Positions 25,383 to 32,056 of a stretch of 32,056 bases of DNA are shown here, piece after piece. A program made the position numbers and the translations under genes. The notes under the pieces were generated by a model. It searched no databases. It was not told the DNA's origin and saw nothing but the letters and a program-made list of their open reading frames with translations. The DNA comes from Acidobacteriota bacterium (GTDB taxonomy: Bacteria > Acidobacteriota > Terriglobia > Terriglobales > Acidobacteriaceae): assembly GCA_031296105.1 (NCBI GenBank), contig JARLGJ010000024.1, positions 1-32,056 on the forward strand, given 5' to 3'. The number at the start of each line of letters is the position of its first letter. Position 1 is the stretch's first letter.

Positions 25383-25431
25383 AGCAATTGGATTCCGCCG
25401 GCGCACGGAAGGAACAGATAATTTCGGGGAA

Positions 25432-26160
25432 TTATTGCCGGGCTGCCTCTTCCATCAGCACGCGGTAGCCGCGCTGGAAGTTTTGCAGGTGAGAGAGCAT
25501 CTCGGCCCGTGCCTTCACCGGATTGTGCTGGCGCAGGGCTTCCACCATGCGGGCATGCTGCACCAGGGCCAACTCAATGCCTTCGCGCAGCAAAAGGCTC
25601 TTGCTGATAAGGTCGCGCATCTGCTCGCGCACGTCCTTCAAAATGTTGGTGAGCACCTCATTTTTTGCCGCGGTGCCCAAGGCCAGGTGGAAGGCAAGAT
25701 CCAGCTTCCAATACTCGTCGGGATTGCCGGCGAGCTCATGCATACGGCTCACCAGCTCGTCCAGCTCGCGCAGCTCCTCATCCGTGATCCGCTCGGCGCA
25801 GAGCGAGATGATCTCGCACTCGAGGATCATGCGCGCTTCCATGAAGTCCTGCAGAGCTTTTTCATTGTTCAAGGTTCCGGTGCTGAGCCAGGCGCTGGTG
25901 TAGTACGTCGAGGGCTGTTCGGCCACGTAGCTGCCGCCGCCGGCACGCACCCTGATCAGGCCGATGAAGGCCAGGGAGGTCAGGGCCTCACGCAGGCTGG
26001 AGCGCCCCACATGAAACGCCTTGCAGAGTTCGGCTTCGCTGGGGAGCTTCTCGCCAGCCTTCCAATCGCCCGCCACAATGCGGGCCGCGAGCTGTTTGGC
26101 CACCTGCTCGCTGAGGGTAGCCCGGGGCAGAGGAGCCAATCCTTCCAATAGCTTCGACAC
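25432..26160 (-). CDS. GntR/FadR-family regulator, probably lactate-responsive
   Basis: A 242-residue regulator: a winged-helix GntR domain (about 14-80) with GEKLPSEAELCKAFHVGRSSLREAL and GLIRVRAGGGSYV, then an all-helical FCD ligand domain with metal-ligand-type residues in DLAFHLALG and HARMVEAL. The start is GTG at 26160, supported by GGAGG six bases upstream on the minus strand. It is divergent from lldP with 179 bp between. LldR and LutR of lactate operons belong to the same GntR family, so control of the permease and lut genes is likely. Whether it responds to lactate, pyruvate or another acid cannot be told. Confidence 0.85.
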   Translation of the reverse strand: MSKLLEGLAPLPRATLSEQVAKQLAARIVAGDWKAGEKLPSEAELCKAFHVGRSSLREALTSLAFIGLIRVRAGGGSYVAEQPSTYYTSAWLSTGTLNNEKALQDFMEARMILECEIISLCAERITDEELRELDELVSRMHELAGNPDEYWKLDLAFHLALGTAAKNEVLTNILKDVREQMRDLISKSLLLREGIELALVQHARMVEALRQHNPVKARAEMLSHLQNFQRGYRVLMEEAARQ

Positions 26161-26218
26161 ATCGCCTCCGCAGGCGAGGATAGGGGATAAAAATCAAACG
26201 GTCAATCGCATTTTCATC

Positions 26219-26242
26219 TTGTCTGACATTCAGACCTATAGT
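26219..26242 (+). promoter_or_regulatory. Candidate operator and -10 box of the lldP promoter
   Basis: A perfect inverted repeat GTCTGA-CAT-TCAGAC (26221-26235) is directly followed by TATAGT (26237-26242), a good -10 box. TTGTCTGACAT (26219-26229) also comes within one base of the FadR-family operator pattern TNGTNNNACNA. The site lies in the divergent region between the regulator and the permease, where a repressor would block lldP. The -35 box is unclear. Confidence 0.5.
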
Positions 26243-26289
26243 AACGTTCCACCGTTCCAAATCATGCGCGCTTGCGGCATTTGGCATTT

Positions 26290-26308
26290 CCCCGTACTCT
26301 GCACGGGG
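26290..26308 (+). other. Leader hairpin of lldP
   Basis: CCCCGT/ACGGGG (26290-26295 and 26303-26308) with a 7-nt loop lies in the presumed 5' leader, 31 bp before the lldP ATG and before its GGAGG ribosome site. It is not followed by T residues, so it is not a terminator. Its role is unknown; it may only stabilise the transcript. Confidence 0.35.
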
Positions 26309-26339
26309 TAGCGAATGACGCTTTTGGAGGTACGAGTAG

Positions 26340-28190
26340 ATGAACACGACTTCATCCAAACCCTCTGCGACCAAGCCTGCTCCGGCCGCCGCACCCCCCA
26401 AGCCTAATCTCCTCGCCGCCGCCATCGTCGTGATCCTTGGCGTTGCGGTTTCGGTCTTCGTGTTGCGTCTGCCCTCGTTGCCGGGAGCCTGGCAGCAAAA
26501 CTACAATCCCCTCGGACACTGGCTGATTTCCGCTCTGGTGGCCGCCATCCCCGTCGTGGTCCTGCTTGGTTCGCTCGCCCTGGGACACATTAAAGCTCAC
26601 TACGCCGCACTTGCCGGATTGATTGCCGCACTCCTCACCTCCATCATCGCGTTTCACATGCCGGCAAGGCTCGCCTGCGCCACGGCCATCTATGGTGCGG
26701 GCTACGGACTCTTTCCCATCGGCTGGATCGTGCTGAACGTGATCTTCATGTATCAACTGACGGTGGAAACCGGCCGCTTCACCGTTTTGCAGCACAGCCT
26801 GACGGGCATTACGCAGGACCGCCGCTTGCAACTGCTGCTGATCGCCTTCTGCTTCGGAGCGTTCTTTGAAGGCGCCGCCGGCTTCGGCACTCCGGTAGCC
26901 GTTACCGCCGCATTGCTGATCGGCCTCGGCTTCCGTCCGCTGCAGGCTTCCGGACTGTCGCTGATCGCCAACACGGCTCCTGTGGCCTTTGGCGCCCTGG
27001 GAACGCCGATCATCGCCCTGGCCAAAGTGACGAGCATCAGTGAAGTTACGCTTTCGGCCATGACCGGGCGCATCCTGACGCCGTTCTGCATCATCGTTCC
27101 CTTCTGGCTGGTGTGGGCTTTTGCCGGCTTCGGCGGCATGATCGAGGTCTGGCCTGCGATTCTAGTAGCGGGCGTCAGCTTTGCCATTCCGCAACTGATC
27201 ATCTCCAACGTGCACGGTCCCTGGGTGGTGAACGTGGTGGCGGCCGTGGTCTCCATGCTGTGCTTGATCCTCTTCCTGCTCGTCTGGCATCCCAAGAAGG
27301 TTTGGAAGTTCGACGGACAGGAGGAAGAAGAGCAGGCCGCCGTGGCGCGCGGCGAAGAAAAGCAGACTTACTCGCGCAAGGAGATTACCCAGGCCTGGAT
27401 TCCGTGGGTCATCCTGAGCGTCATCGTCTTTGTGTGGGGCACGCAGACCGGCAAGCTGTGGATGAACACACCGGAAAAGGTCTTCCCTTCTCTGGCCACC
27501 ATGCAAACCAAACCCAGCGCCATCACCAATCCGTCCTATCCTGTGCGCATTCTGCACAATATGGTGGAGCGCACGCAGCCCGTGGTACTCAAGAACACAA
27601 AGGAGCCGGCCGTCTACAACTTGAACTGGCTGAGCGCCACCGGCACGGGCATCTTTATTGCCGCGGTCCTCTCCGGCTTTATCATGGGGCGCGGCTTCTT
27701 CTCCATCCTTGGCACCTTTGGACGAACGTTGGTGAAGGTGCGCTTCTCCCTGCTGACGATTGCCGCCATGTTGGGAATCGGCATGTTAACCCGTTACTCG
27801 GGACTGGATGCGACGATGGGCCTGGCCTTCGCCCGCACCGGACACCTGTATCCGTTCTTCGGCACTATGCTTGGCTGGCTGGGCGTGGCGCTGACCGGTT
27901 CGGATACTTCGTCCAACGTGCTCTTCGGCAGCCTGCAAAAGATCACCGCGCAGCAGGTCAACGTCTCGCCGGTGCTGATGGCTGCGGCCAACACCACGGG
28001 CGGCGTGATGGGCAAGATGATCGACGCGCAGAGCATCGTTGTGGCCTCCACCGCCACGCAGTGGTATGGGCATGAAGGCAGCATTCTGCGTTACGTGTTC
28101 CTGCACTCGCTGGCTCTGGCGTCATTGGTGGGCATCCTTATTTTCCTGATGGCCTACGTGTATCCGTTCACCCAGTTGGTGGTTCACTAG
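26340..28190 (+). CDS. lldP: L-lactate permease
   Basis: A 616-residue LctP-family transporter with about fourteen helices. The family core is clear: FGAFFEGAAGFGTPVAVTAALLIGLGF (about 180-205), ANTAPVAFGALGTPI, and the C-terminal GSDTSSNVLFGSLQ, GGVMGKMIDAQSIVVA. It imports lactate, and in relatives glycolate, with protons. The N-terminus has a 25-residue Pro/Ala/Lys-rich extension before the first helix, and a cytosolic loop (about 320-350) rich in Glu and Lys. An ideal GGAGG site precedes the ATG. It is divergent from the FadR-type regulator and upstream of lutC, so the locus imports and oxidises lactate. Confidence 0.95.
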   Translation: MNTTSSKPSATKPAPAAAPPKPNLLAAAIVVILGVAVSVFVLRLPSLPGAWQQNYNPLGHWLISALVAAIPVVVLLGSLALGHIKAHYAALAGLIAALLTSIIAFHMPARLACATAIYGAGYGLFPIGWIVLNVIFMYQLTVETGRFTVLQHSLTGITQDRRLQLLLIAFCFGAFFEGAAGFGTPVAVTAALLIGLGFRPLQASGLSLIANTAPVAFGALGTPIIALAKVTSISEVTLSAMTGRILTPFCIIVPFWLVWAFAGFGGMIEVWPAILVAGVSFAIPQLIISNVHGPWVVNVVAAVVSMLCLILFLLVWHPKKVWKFDGQEEEEQAAVARGEEKQTYSRKEITQAWIPWVILSVIVFVWGTQTGKLWMNTPEKVFPSLATMQTKPSAITNPSYPVRILHNMVERTQPVVLKNTKEPAVYNLNWLSATGTGIFIAAVLSGFIMGRGFFSILGTFGRTLVKVRFSLLTIAAMLGIGMLTRYSGLDATMGLAFARTGHLYPFFGTMLGWLGVALTGSDTSSNVLFGSLQKITAQQVNVSPVLMAAANTTGGVMGKMIDAQSIVVASTATQWYGHEGSILRYVFLHSLALASLVGILIFLMAYVYPFTQLVVH

Positions 28191-28197
28191 CTGCAAC

Positions 28198-28248
28198 AGG
28201 CCGTGGCCCTGTGGGCGCAGTGCGCCAGGGGCCGCGGCCTCTCTTTTT
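28198..28248 (+). terminator. Terminator-like hairpin between lldP and lutC
   Basis: AGGCCGTGGCCCT (28198-28210) and AGGGGCCGCGGCCT (28227-28240) pair almost completely, and CTCTTTTTC follows. A second hairpin GGAGCG/CGCTCC (28260-28265 and 28277-28282) comes just before the lutC ribosome site. The first could terminate part of the lldP transcripts and lower lut expression relative to the permease. Confidence 0.6.
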
Positions 28249-28295
28249 CAAGCATAAAAGGAGCGCGCCGCGGGCCCGCTCCTCCGAGGTGTACG

Positions 28296-28874
28296 ATGAA
28301 CTCCGTCCTGCAATCATCCCCTCTTATTGATAAGTTCAAACTACGTCTGGAAGCCGTCGGCGGACGATTCGAGCACGTCTCCGGCAAGGAAGAAGCTCTT
28401 GCGCTCGTGCTCGATCTCCTACGGCAGGAAGGCGTCGCCGACACGGCCGAAGACGCCGCCGTTTGGGCCGATGGCTCTCTGCTGACGGCCGAGAACAAGG
28501 AACGCCTGGCCGCCGCCGTGCCCGGCATACGCTTTGACGTAACGCGCGCGCAGGTGGCAAAAGCCAAGGTTGGCATCAGTCAACTGGAGTGGGGCTTGGC
28601 CAACACGGGCACACTGGTGCAGGCGGCCGACGCCGTCGATACTCGTCTGGTCTCCTCACTCCCAATGTTGCACATCGCGCTCGCGCCCACCGCAGGCGTT
28701 CTGCCCGATTTGCCCGCGGTGCTGGAGAAAGTTCATCCGGAGAAAGCCGCTTACCTGGCCTTCATCACCGGCCCCAGCCGCACCTCGGACATTGAGCGCG
28801 TGCTGACCATCGGCGTGCACGGCCCCGAGCGTTTGATCGTCATTCTAGTGGACGAACTGGAGGTGGCGCTATGA
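28296..28874 (+). CDS. lutC: LutC-type lactate utilisation protein (LUD domain)
   Basis: A 192-residue LUD-domain protein. Typical features are ISQLEWGLANTGTLVQAAD, LVSSLPMLHIALAP, FITGPSRTSDIERVLTIGVHGPERLIVILVD, the LutC/YkgG C-terminal signature. It is shorter at the N-terminus than the roughly 240-residue Bacillus LutC. It is a subunit of the LutABC complex, which oxidises L-lactate to pyruvate in a flavin-independent manner through iron-sulfur centres; the exact role of LutC is not established. The ATG at 28296 follows a GAGGTG ribosome site; the longer frame to 28203 runs through the terminator hairpin. Its stop overlaps the next start by 4 bp. Confidence 0.92.
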   Translation: MNSVLQSSPLIDKFKLRLEAVGGRFEHVSGKEEALALVLDLLRQEGVADTAEDAAVWADGSLLTAENKERLAAAVPGIRFDVTRAQVAKAKVGISQLEWGLANTGTLVQAADAVDTRLVSSLPMLHIALAPTAGVLPDLPAVLEKVHPEKAAYLAFITGPSRTSDIERVLTIGVHGPERLIVILVDELEVAL

Positions 28875-31006
28875 GCAGCCCGGACTTTAAACAGAGGATC
28901 ATCGACGCCATCTCAAACCCCACGCTGACCGGCGCGCTGGGACGCTTTTCGGTGGCCTATCGCACGGCGCGCGCCAAGGCCTATGAGGAGACGGATTTTG
29001 AGGCCGTGCGCGACCAGATTGCCACCATCAAGTCCGCCTCCGCCGATCACTTCGACGAGGTCGCCGGCCGCTTCCAGCAGGCGGCCGAGGCGCGCGGCAC
29101 GAAGGTCTTCCGCACCAGTGACCCGCAGGCGGTGAAGGACTACATCCTGAACCTGTCCCGCGAGCGTGGCGTCAAGTCCATCGTCAAGTCGAAGTCGATG
29201 GCCAGTGAAGAGATTCACTTGAATCAATATTTGATCGACGCCGGCATCGCGGTGCAGGAGACCGACCTGGGCGAGTGGATCATCGCGCTGGCCGGGCAGA
29301 CGCCTTCGCACATGGTGCTGCCAGCCATCCACATGACCAAGGAAGAGGTGGCCGACGTCTTCAGCAACAAGGTGGAAGAAGGGCAGATGCCCGACATTCC
29401 CAAGCTGGTGAAGTTCGCGCGGGCCAAGCTGCGCCCCGTCTTCCTCGGCGCCGACATGGGCATCAGCGGCGCGAATATCGCCGTGGCGGAAACCGGCAGC
29501 ATCGTCATTGTCACCAACGAGGGCAACGCGCGGCTGGTGACTACACTCCCCAAGATTCACGTGGCCATCGTGGGGCTGGAAAAGCTGGTGGAGAAGTTCC
29601 AGGACATTGCGCCCATCCTCACCGCGCTGCCCAAGAGCGCCACCGCGCAGTTGATGACCAGCTATGTCTCCATCATCAGCGGCCCGGCGCCGAACACCGA
29701 CGGCTCTCCGAAGGAACTGCACATCATCCTGATGGACAACCGACGCAACGACATGGCGCACGATCCGAAGTTCAAGCAGGCCTTGCAGTGCATTCGCTGC
29801 GCCTCGTGTTTGAATGTGTGCCCAGTCTTCCGTCTGGTAGGCGGCCACGTCTTCGGCAAGATTTACACCGGCGGCATCGGCACCATCCTCACCGCGTGGT
29901 TTGACGCGCTGAAGCAGAGTGACGAGATACAGAGCCTCTGCATACAGTGCGGCAACTGCAACGAGGTGTGCCCCAGCAAGATCGACATTGCGGGATTGAT
30001 CCTCGAATTGCGCCGCCGCCTGGCCGTGGAGCAGGGACAGCCCCTCATCCAGAAGGCCATCTTCTCGGTGGTCAACAACCGGCGCGTCTTCCATTCCATG
30101 CTGCGCGCGGCATCGATCGGGCAGGCCCCGTTTGCCAGAGAAGGCTACATACGGCATCTGCCGCTCTTCCTCAGCGACCTGACCAAGAGCCGCTCTCTTC
30201 CGGCGATTGCCGCCGAGCCATTCCGCGACCGCATCAAGAAGATCAAGCAGCCAAAATGTGCTGAGCGCGCGGCTTTTTACGGCGGATGCCTCGTCGATTT
30301 TGCCTATCCCGAGATGGGCGAAGCGCTGGTGAAGGTGCTCAACAAGGCCGGCATCGAAGTCACGTTCCCCGAAGGACAAACCTGCTGCGGCGCTCCGGCG
30401 CGCTACAGCGGAGCCTACGAGGTTGCGGCGCAGAACGCCGCCGACAACATTCAGGCGCTGCTCGCGGAGGATGTGAAGTACGTGGTCTCCGCCTGCCCCA
30501 CCTGTACCGTGGCCCTGAAGCAGGACTTTGCCGACAGCCTGGATGCCGTGGGACGCAAGAATGAAGTGGACACGGCCAACAAGCTGGCCGCCAAGGTCAT
30601 CGACTTTACTTCTCTGGTGGAACAGCTCGTGCAAGCCGGTCGGTTGAAGTTCAAAGCCGGCACTCCGCCAGTGAAGTTCACCTATCACGACTCCTGCCAT
30701 TACAAACGCACCCTGCACGCCGATCAGTCTCCGCGCCGCCTGATGCAGCAGGCCGGACACGAACTGGTGGAGATGGAGGAGCACGACATGTGCTGCGGCA
30801 TGGGCGGCAGCTACACGCTGAAAATGCCGGAGATCTCCGCGCCCATACTGGAGCGCAAGCTGGTCAACATCGAAAACACCGGCGCGCCGCTCCTGCTCAT
30901 CGACTGCCCCGGCTGCGTGATGCAGATCCGCGGCGGCCTCGACAAGCGCGGCTCCCACGTACAGGTGCAACATTCGGTGGAGCGCCTGGCGGAGTGTATC
31001 GAGTAA
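28871..31006 (+). CDS. lutB: LutB-LutA fusion, iron-sulfur L-lactate dehydrogenase subunit
   Basis: A 711-residue protein joining the LutB and LutA functions. Residues 1-300 are the LUD domain (AETGSIVIVTNEGNARL near 206-222). Two 4Fe-4S motifs follow: Cys307/310/313/317 and Cys357/360/363/367 (CIQCGNCNEVCPSK). From about 465 the LutA-like part has two CCG domains: Cys473 with CC 505-506 and CPTC 542-545, then Cys609 with CC 641-642 and CPGC 679-682. In Bacillus LutA and LutB are separate; fused forms are known in Desulfovibrio. There is no separate lutA here, which agrees with the fusion. It overlaps lutC by 4 bp, so the two subunits are probably made in step. Confidence 0.93.
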   Translation: MSSPDFKQRIIDAISNPTLTGALGRFSVAYRTARAKAYEETDFEAVRDQIATIKSASADHFDEVAGRFQQAAEARGTKVFRTSDPQAVKDYILNLSRERGVKSIVKSKSMASEEIHLNQYLIDAGIAVQETDLGEWIIALAGQTPSHMVLPAIHMTKEEVADVFSNKVEEGQMPDIPKLVKFARAKLRPVFLGADMGISGANIAVAETGSIVIVTNEGNARLVTTLPKIHVAIVGLEKLVEKFQDIAPILTALPKSATAQLMTSYVSIISGPAPNTDGSPKELHIILMDNRRNDMAHDPKFKQALQCIRCASCLNVCPVFRLVGGHVFGKIYTGGIGTILTAWFDALKQSDEIQSLCIQCGNCNEVCPSKIDIAGLILELRRRLAVEQGQPLIQKAIFSVVNNRRVFHSMLRAASIGQAPFAREGYIRHLPLFLSDLTKSRSLPAIAAEPFRDRIKKIKQPKCAERAAFYGGCLVDFAYPEMGEALVKVLNKAGIEVTFPEGQTCCGAPARYSGAYEVAAQNAADNIQALLAEDVKYVVSACPTCTVALKQDFADSLDAVGRKNEVDTANKLAAKVIDFTSLVEQLVQAGRLKFKAGTPPVKFTYHDSCHYKRTLHADQSPRRLMQQAGHELVEMEEHDMCCGMGGSYTLKMPEISAPILERKLVNIENTGAPLLLIDCPGCVMQIRGGLDKRGSHVQVQHSVERLAECIE

Positions 31007-31058
31007 ATCCCCCGCAAAGGGAGACCGTCTCTCTGCACGCAAACGCTGGATTCTTCGC

Positions 31059-31064
31059 TATACT
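31059..31064 (+). promoter_or_regulatory. -10 box upstream of the reductase gene
   Basis: TATACT lies 25 bp before the ATG of the reductase gene, in the 82-bp gap after the lactate operon. No convincing -35 box is visible. A GGAGG ribosome site (31079-31083) lies between it and the ATG. Confidence 0.3.
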
Positions 31065-31088
31065 AATGCCTCGAATGCGGAGGTCTGC

Positions 31089-31670
31089 ATGAGAAAGCTC
31101 AAGATCATCGAACACATCTCGCTGGACGGCGTCATCCAGCAGTCGGCGGACGAGAACGGTTTCCCCTACCCGGAGTGGACCGTTCCCTACCGCACGCTCG
31201 CCGGCCGGGAGAAGGTGATGGCCGCGTTTGGCGAGCGCTTCGACCTGCTGCTCGGACGGCGCACCTACGATCTGTGGTCCAGCTTCTGGCCCACGGCGCC
31301 CGCCAGTCCCATTGCCGACGTCATCAACGCCGCCACCAAGTATGTTGTCACGCATCATCCGGAGAGTCTTGCCTGGGGACCGTTCGAGGGCCTCGGCCCA
31401 GACCTCGCCAAAGACGTTCGCCGCATCAAGTCGCAGGACGGCCCGGCGCTGATCCTCTCGGGCAGTTCCTCGCTCACCTCCGCGGTGCTCGAACACGGCC
31501 TGGCGGAGGAACTCCTGCTGATCGTCTATCCGGTTCTGCTGGGCACGGGCAAACGCTTCCTCGCCGAAGGCACCCCCGCGCAAACTTTTGAGTCGATCAG
31601 CACAAACACCACGCCCACCGGCATCGTGTTCAGCGCGTACAAGACCGTGGGAGCGTTGAAAGTGGGATGA
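31089..31670 (+). CDS. DHFR/RibD C-terminal family reductase
   Basis: A 193-residue protein of the RibD_C/YyaP-like dihydrofolate reductase fold. It opens with MRKLKIIEHISLDGVIQ, then FDLLLGRRTYDLWSSFWP, KYVVTHHPES, LILSGSSSLTSAVLEHGLAEELLLIVYPVLLGTGKRFL, the typical family sequence. Members reduce pteridine- or pyrimidine-like substrates with NADPH, but most of this subgroup has no assigned substrate. GGAGG lies 5 bp from the ATG. It follows the lactate operon but has its own -10-like box, so it is probably independent. Confidence 0.88.
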   Translation: MRKLKIIEHISLDGVIQQSADENGFPYPEWTVPYRTLAGREKVMAAFGERFDLLLGRRTYDLWSSFWPTAPASPIADVINAATKYVVTHHPESLAWGPFEGLGPDLAKDVRRIKSQDGPALILSGSSSLTSAVLEHGLAEELLLIVYPVLLGTGKRFLAEGTPAQTFESISTNTTPTGIVFSAYKTVGALKVG

Positions 31671-31689
31671 GCTTTCGAGGAGCCGCGAC

Positions 31690-31726
31690 GGGTGGCCCAT
31701 TCAAGCCTTCTTTTGGCTTGAGTGGG
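31690..31726 (+). repeat. REP-like palindrome upstream of the RAYT gene
   Basis: Arms CCCATTCAAGCC and GGCTTGAGTGGG (31696-31707 and 31715-31726) form a 12-bp stem with one G-T pair and a 7-nt loop TTCTTTT. GGGTGG precedes the stem, resembling the GTAG/GTGG foot of REP sequences. It lies 86 bp before the transposase ATG. It could also end transcription of the reductase gene, although no T-run follows. Confidence 0.65.
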
Positions 31727-31812
31727 GCGGTTGATCTTGCTCTTGTTACTATTTCTTTTCCACCCCAGCTACCATCTTGCTCATACCATTTCCGGGAGCT
31801 ACTCTCTTCTTC

Positions 31813-32056
31813 ATGCCTTGGGGACTCCGACGCTTCCAGCAATCTCGCCAGACGCATTTTGTCACTTTCTGCTGCCATCGGCGCGCCAGGAATTTTCTTG
31901 CCTCAGATGCAGCCGTGGTCTTCGAGGCAGCTCTGGAGCGAGTGCGGCGTAAGTATTTGATCTGCGTCTATGGCTACGTCATCATGCCCGAGCATGTTCA
32001 TCTGCTGCTGAGTGAGCCGGCGCATGAGCCTCTGGCTACGGCCATCAAGAGCCTGA
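31813..32056 (+). CDS. REP-associated tyrosine transposase (RAYT), N-terminal part
   Basis: The frame from ATG 31813 runs to the window edge without a stop and codes for 81 residues. It starts MPWGLRRFQQSRQTHFVTF and carries YVIMPEHVHLLLSEP, the HUH motif of Y1 transposases (His61, His63). The C-terminal part with the catalytic Tyr lies beyond the window. The CxxH-like start and the REP-like palindrome 86 bp upstream fit a RAYT, which acts on REP palindromes, and not a mobile IS200/IS605 element. No clear ribosome site precedes the ATG (GGGAG is 14 bases away). Confidence 0.82.
   Translation, partial: MPWGLRRFQQSRQTHFVTFCCHRRARNFLASDAAVVFEAALERVRRKYLICVYGYVIMPEHVHLLLSEPAHEPLATAIKSL

Noticed and set aside
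28913..31042. A 709-codon open frame on the minus strand, antisense to the LutB-LutA fusion gene
   Set aside because: It mirrors the codon pattern of a GC-rich gene, shows no domain, and the plus strand has full Fe-S and CCG motifs.
31667..31960. Short plus-strand frames across the gap before the transposase
   Set aside because: They pass through the REP-like palindrome and are out of frame with the HVH motif; the frame from 31813 gives the real protein.

Overview
The window reads as a stretch of ordinary chromosome from a GC-rich, Gram-negative soil-type bacterium, most likely an Acidobacteriota member (Terriglobia-like). This placement is inferred from the gene mix: bacillithiol synthesis (BshA) in a high-GC genome, NAD-type isocitrate dehydrogenase, a CtaA/CtaB/DUF420 oxidase-assembly cluster with an embedded ABC exporter, lactate utilisation genes with a fused LutB-LutA protein, and REP-like palindromes beside a RAYT transposase. 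No rRNA, tRNA, CRISPR array, prophage or plasmid gene was seen.

Layout. 1-4.6 kb: bshA (+), converging on and overlapping a minus-strand group made of a LytS-type sensor kinase, an AlaX-type tRNA-editing protein and a membrane-anchored TPR protein. 4.7-9.3 kb (+): Cof-type HAD phosphatase, lytic transglycosylase, an LPG-synthase-like flippase or transporter family protein closed by a clear terminator, nrdR, and NAD-dependent isocitrate dehydrogenase. 9.3-11.9 kb (+): a FixL/FixJ-like two-component pair. 12.3-18.3 kb (+): a compact run of seven genes: three small proteins of unknown function, an Amt ammonium transporter, a repeat-helix protein, a CPA2 cation/proton antiporter and a membrane-anchored protein-kinase-fold protein whose DFG aspartate is missing (probable pseudokinase). 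18.4-19.6 kb: an acyltransferase with its own promoter.

19.7-24.0 kb (+): heme A synthase (ctaA), heme O synthase (ctaB), a two-gene ABC-2 exporter and a DUF420 protein. Together these look like a terminal-oxidase maturation operon. It ends at a strong palindrome that separates it from a convergent amine oxidase. 24.0-31.0 kb: a lactate utilisation locus, with a FadR-type regulator and the amine oxidase on the minus strand, and lactate permease, LutC and a LutB-LutA fusion on the plus strand. The divergent intergenic region carries a perfect inverted repeat next to a -10-like box. 31.1-32.06 kb: a DHFR/RibD-like reductase, a REP-like palindrome and the N-terminal part of a REP-associated tyrosine transposase cut by the window edge.

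The points most worth following are the degenerate kinase coupled to an ion antiporter and an ammonium transporter, and the pair of REP-like palindromes (24.0 and 31.7 kb) that share boundary motifs and lie in the same window as a RAYT. Everything here was read by eye from the sequence; no database search was run.
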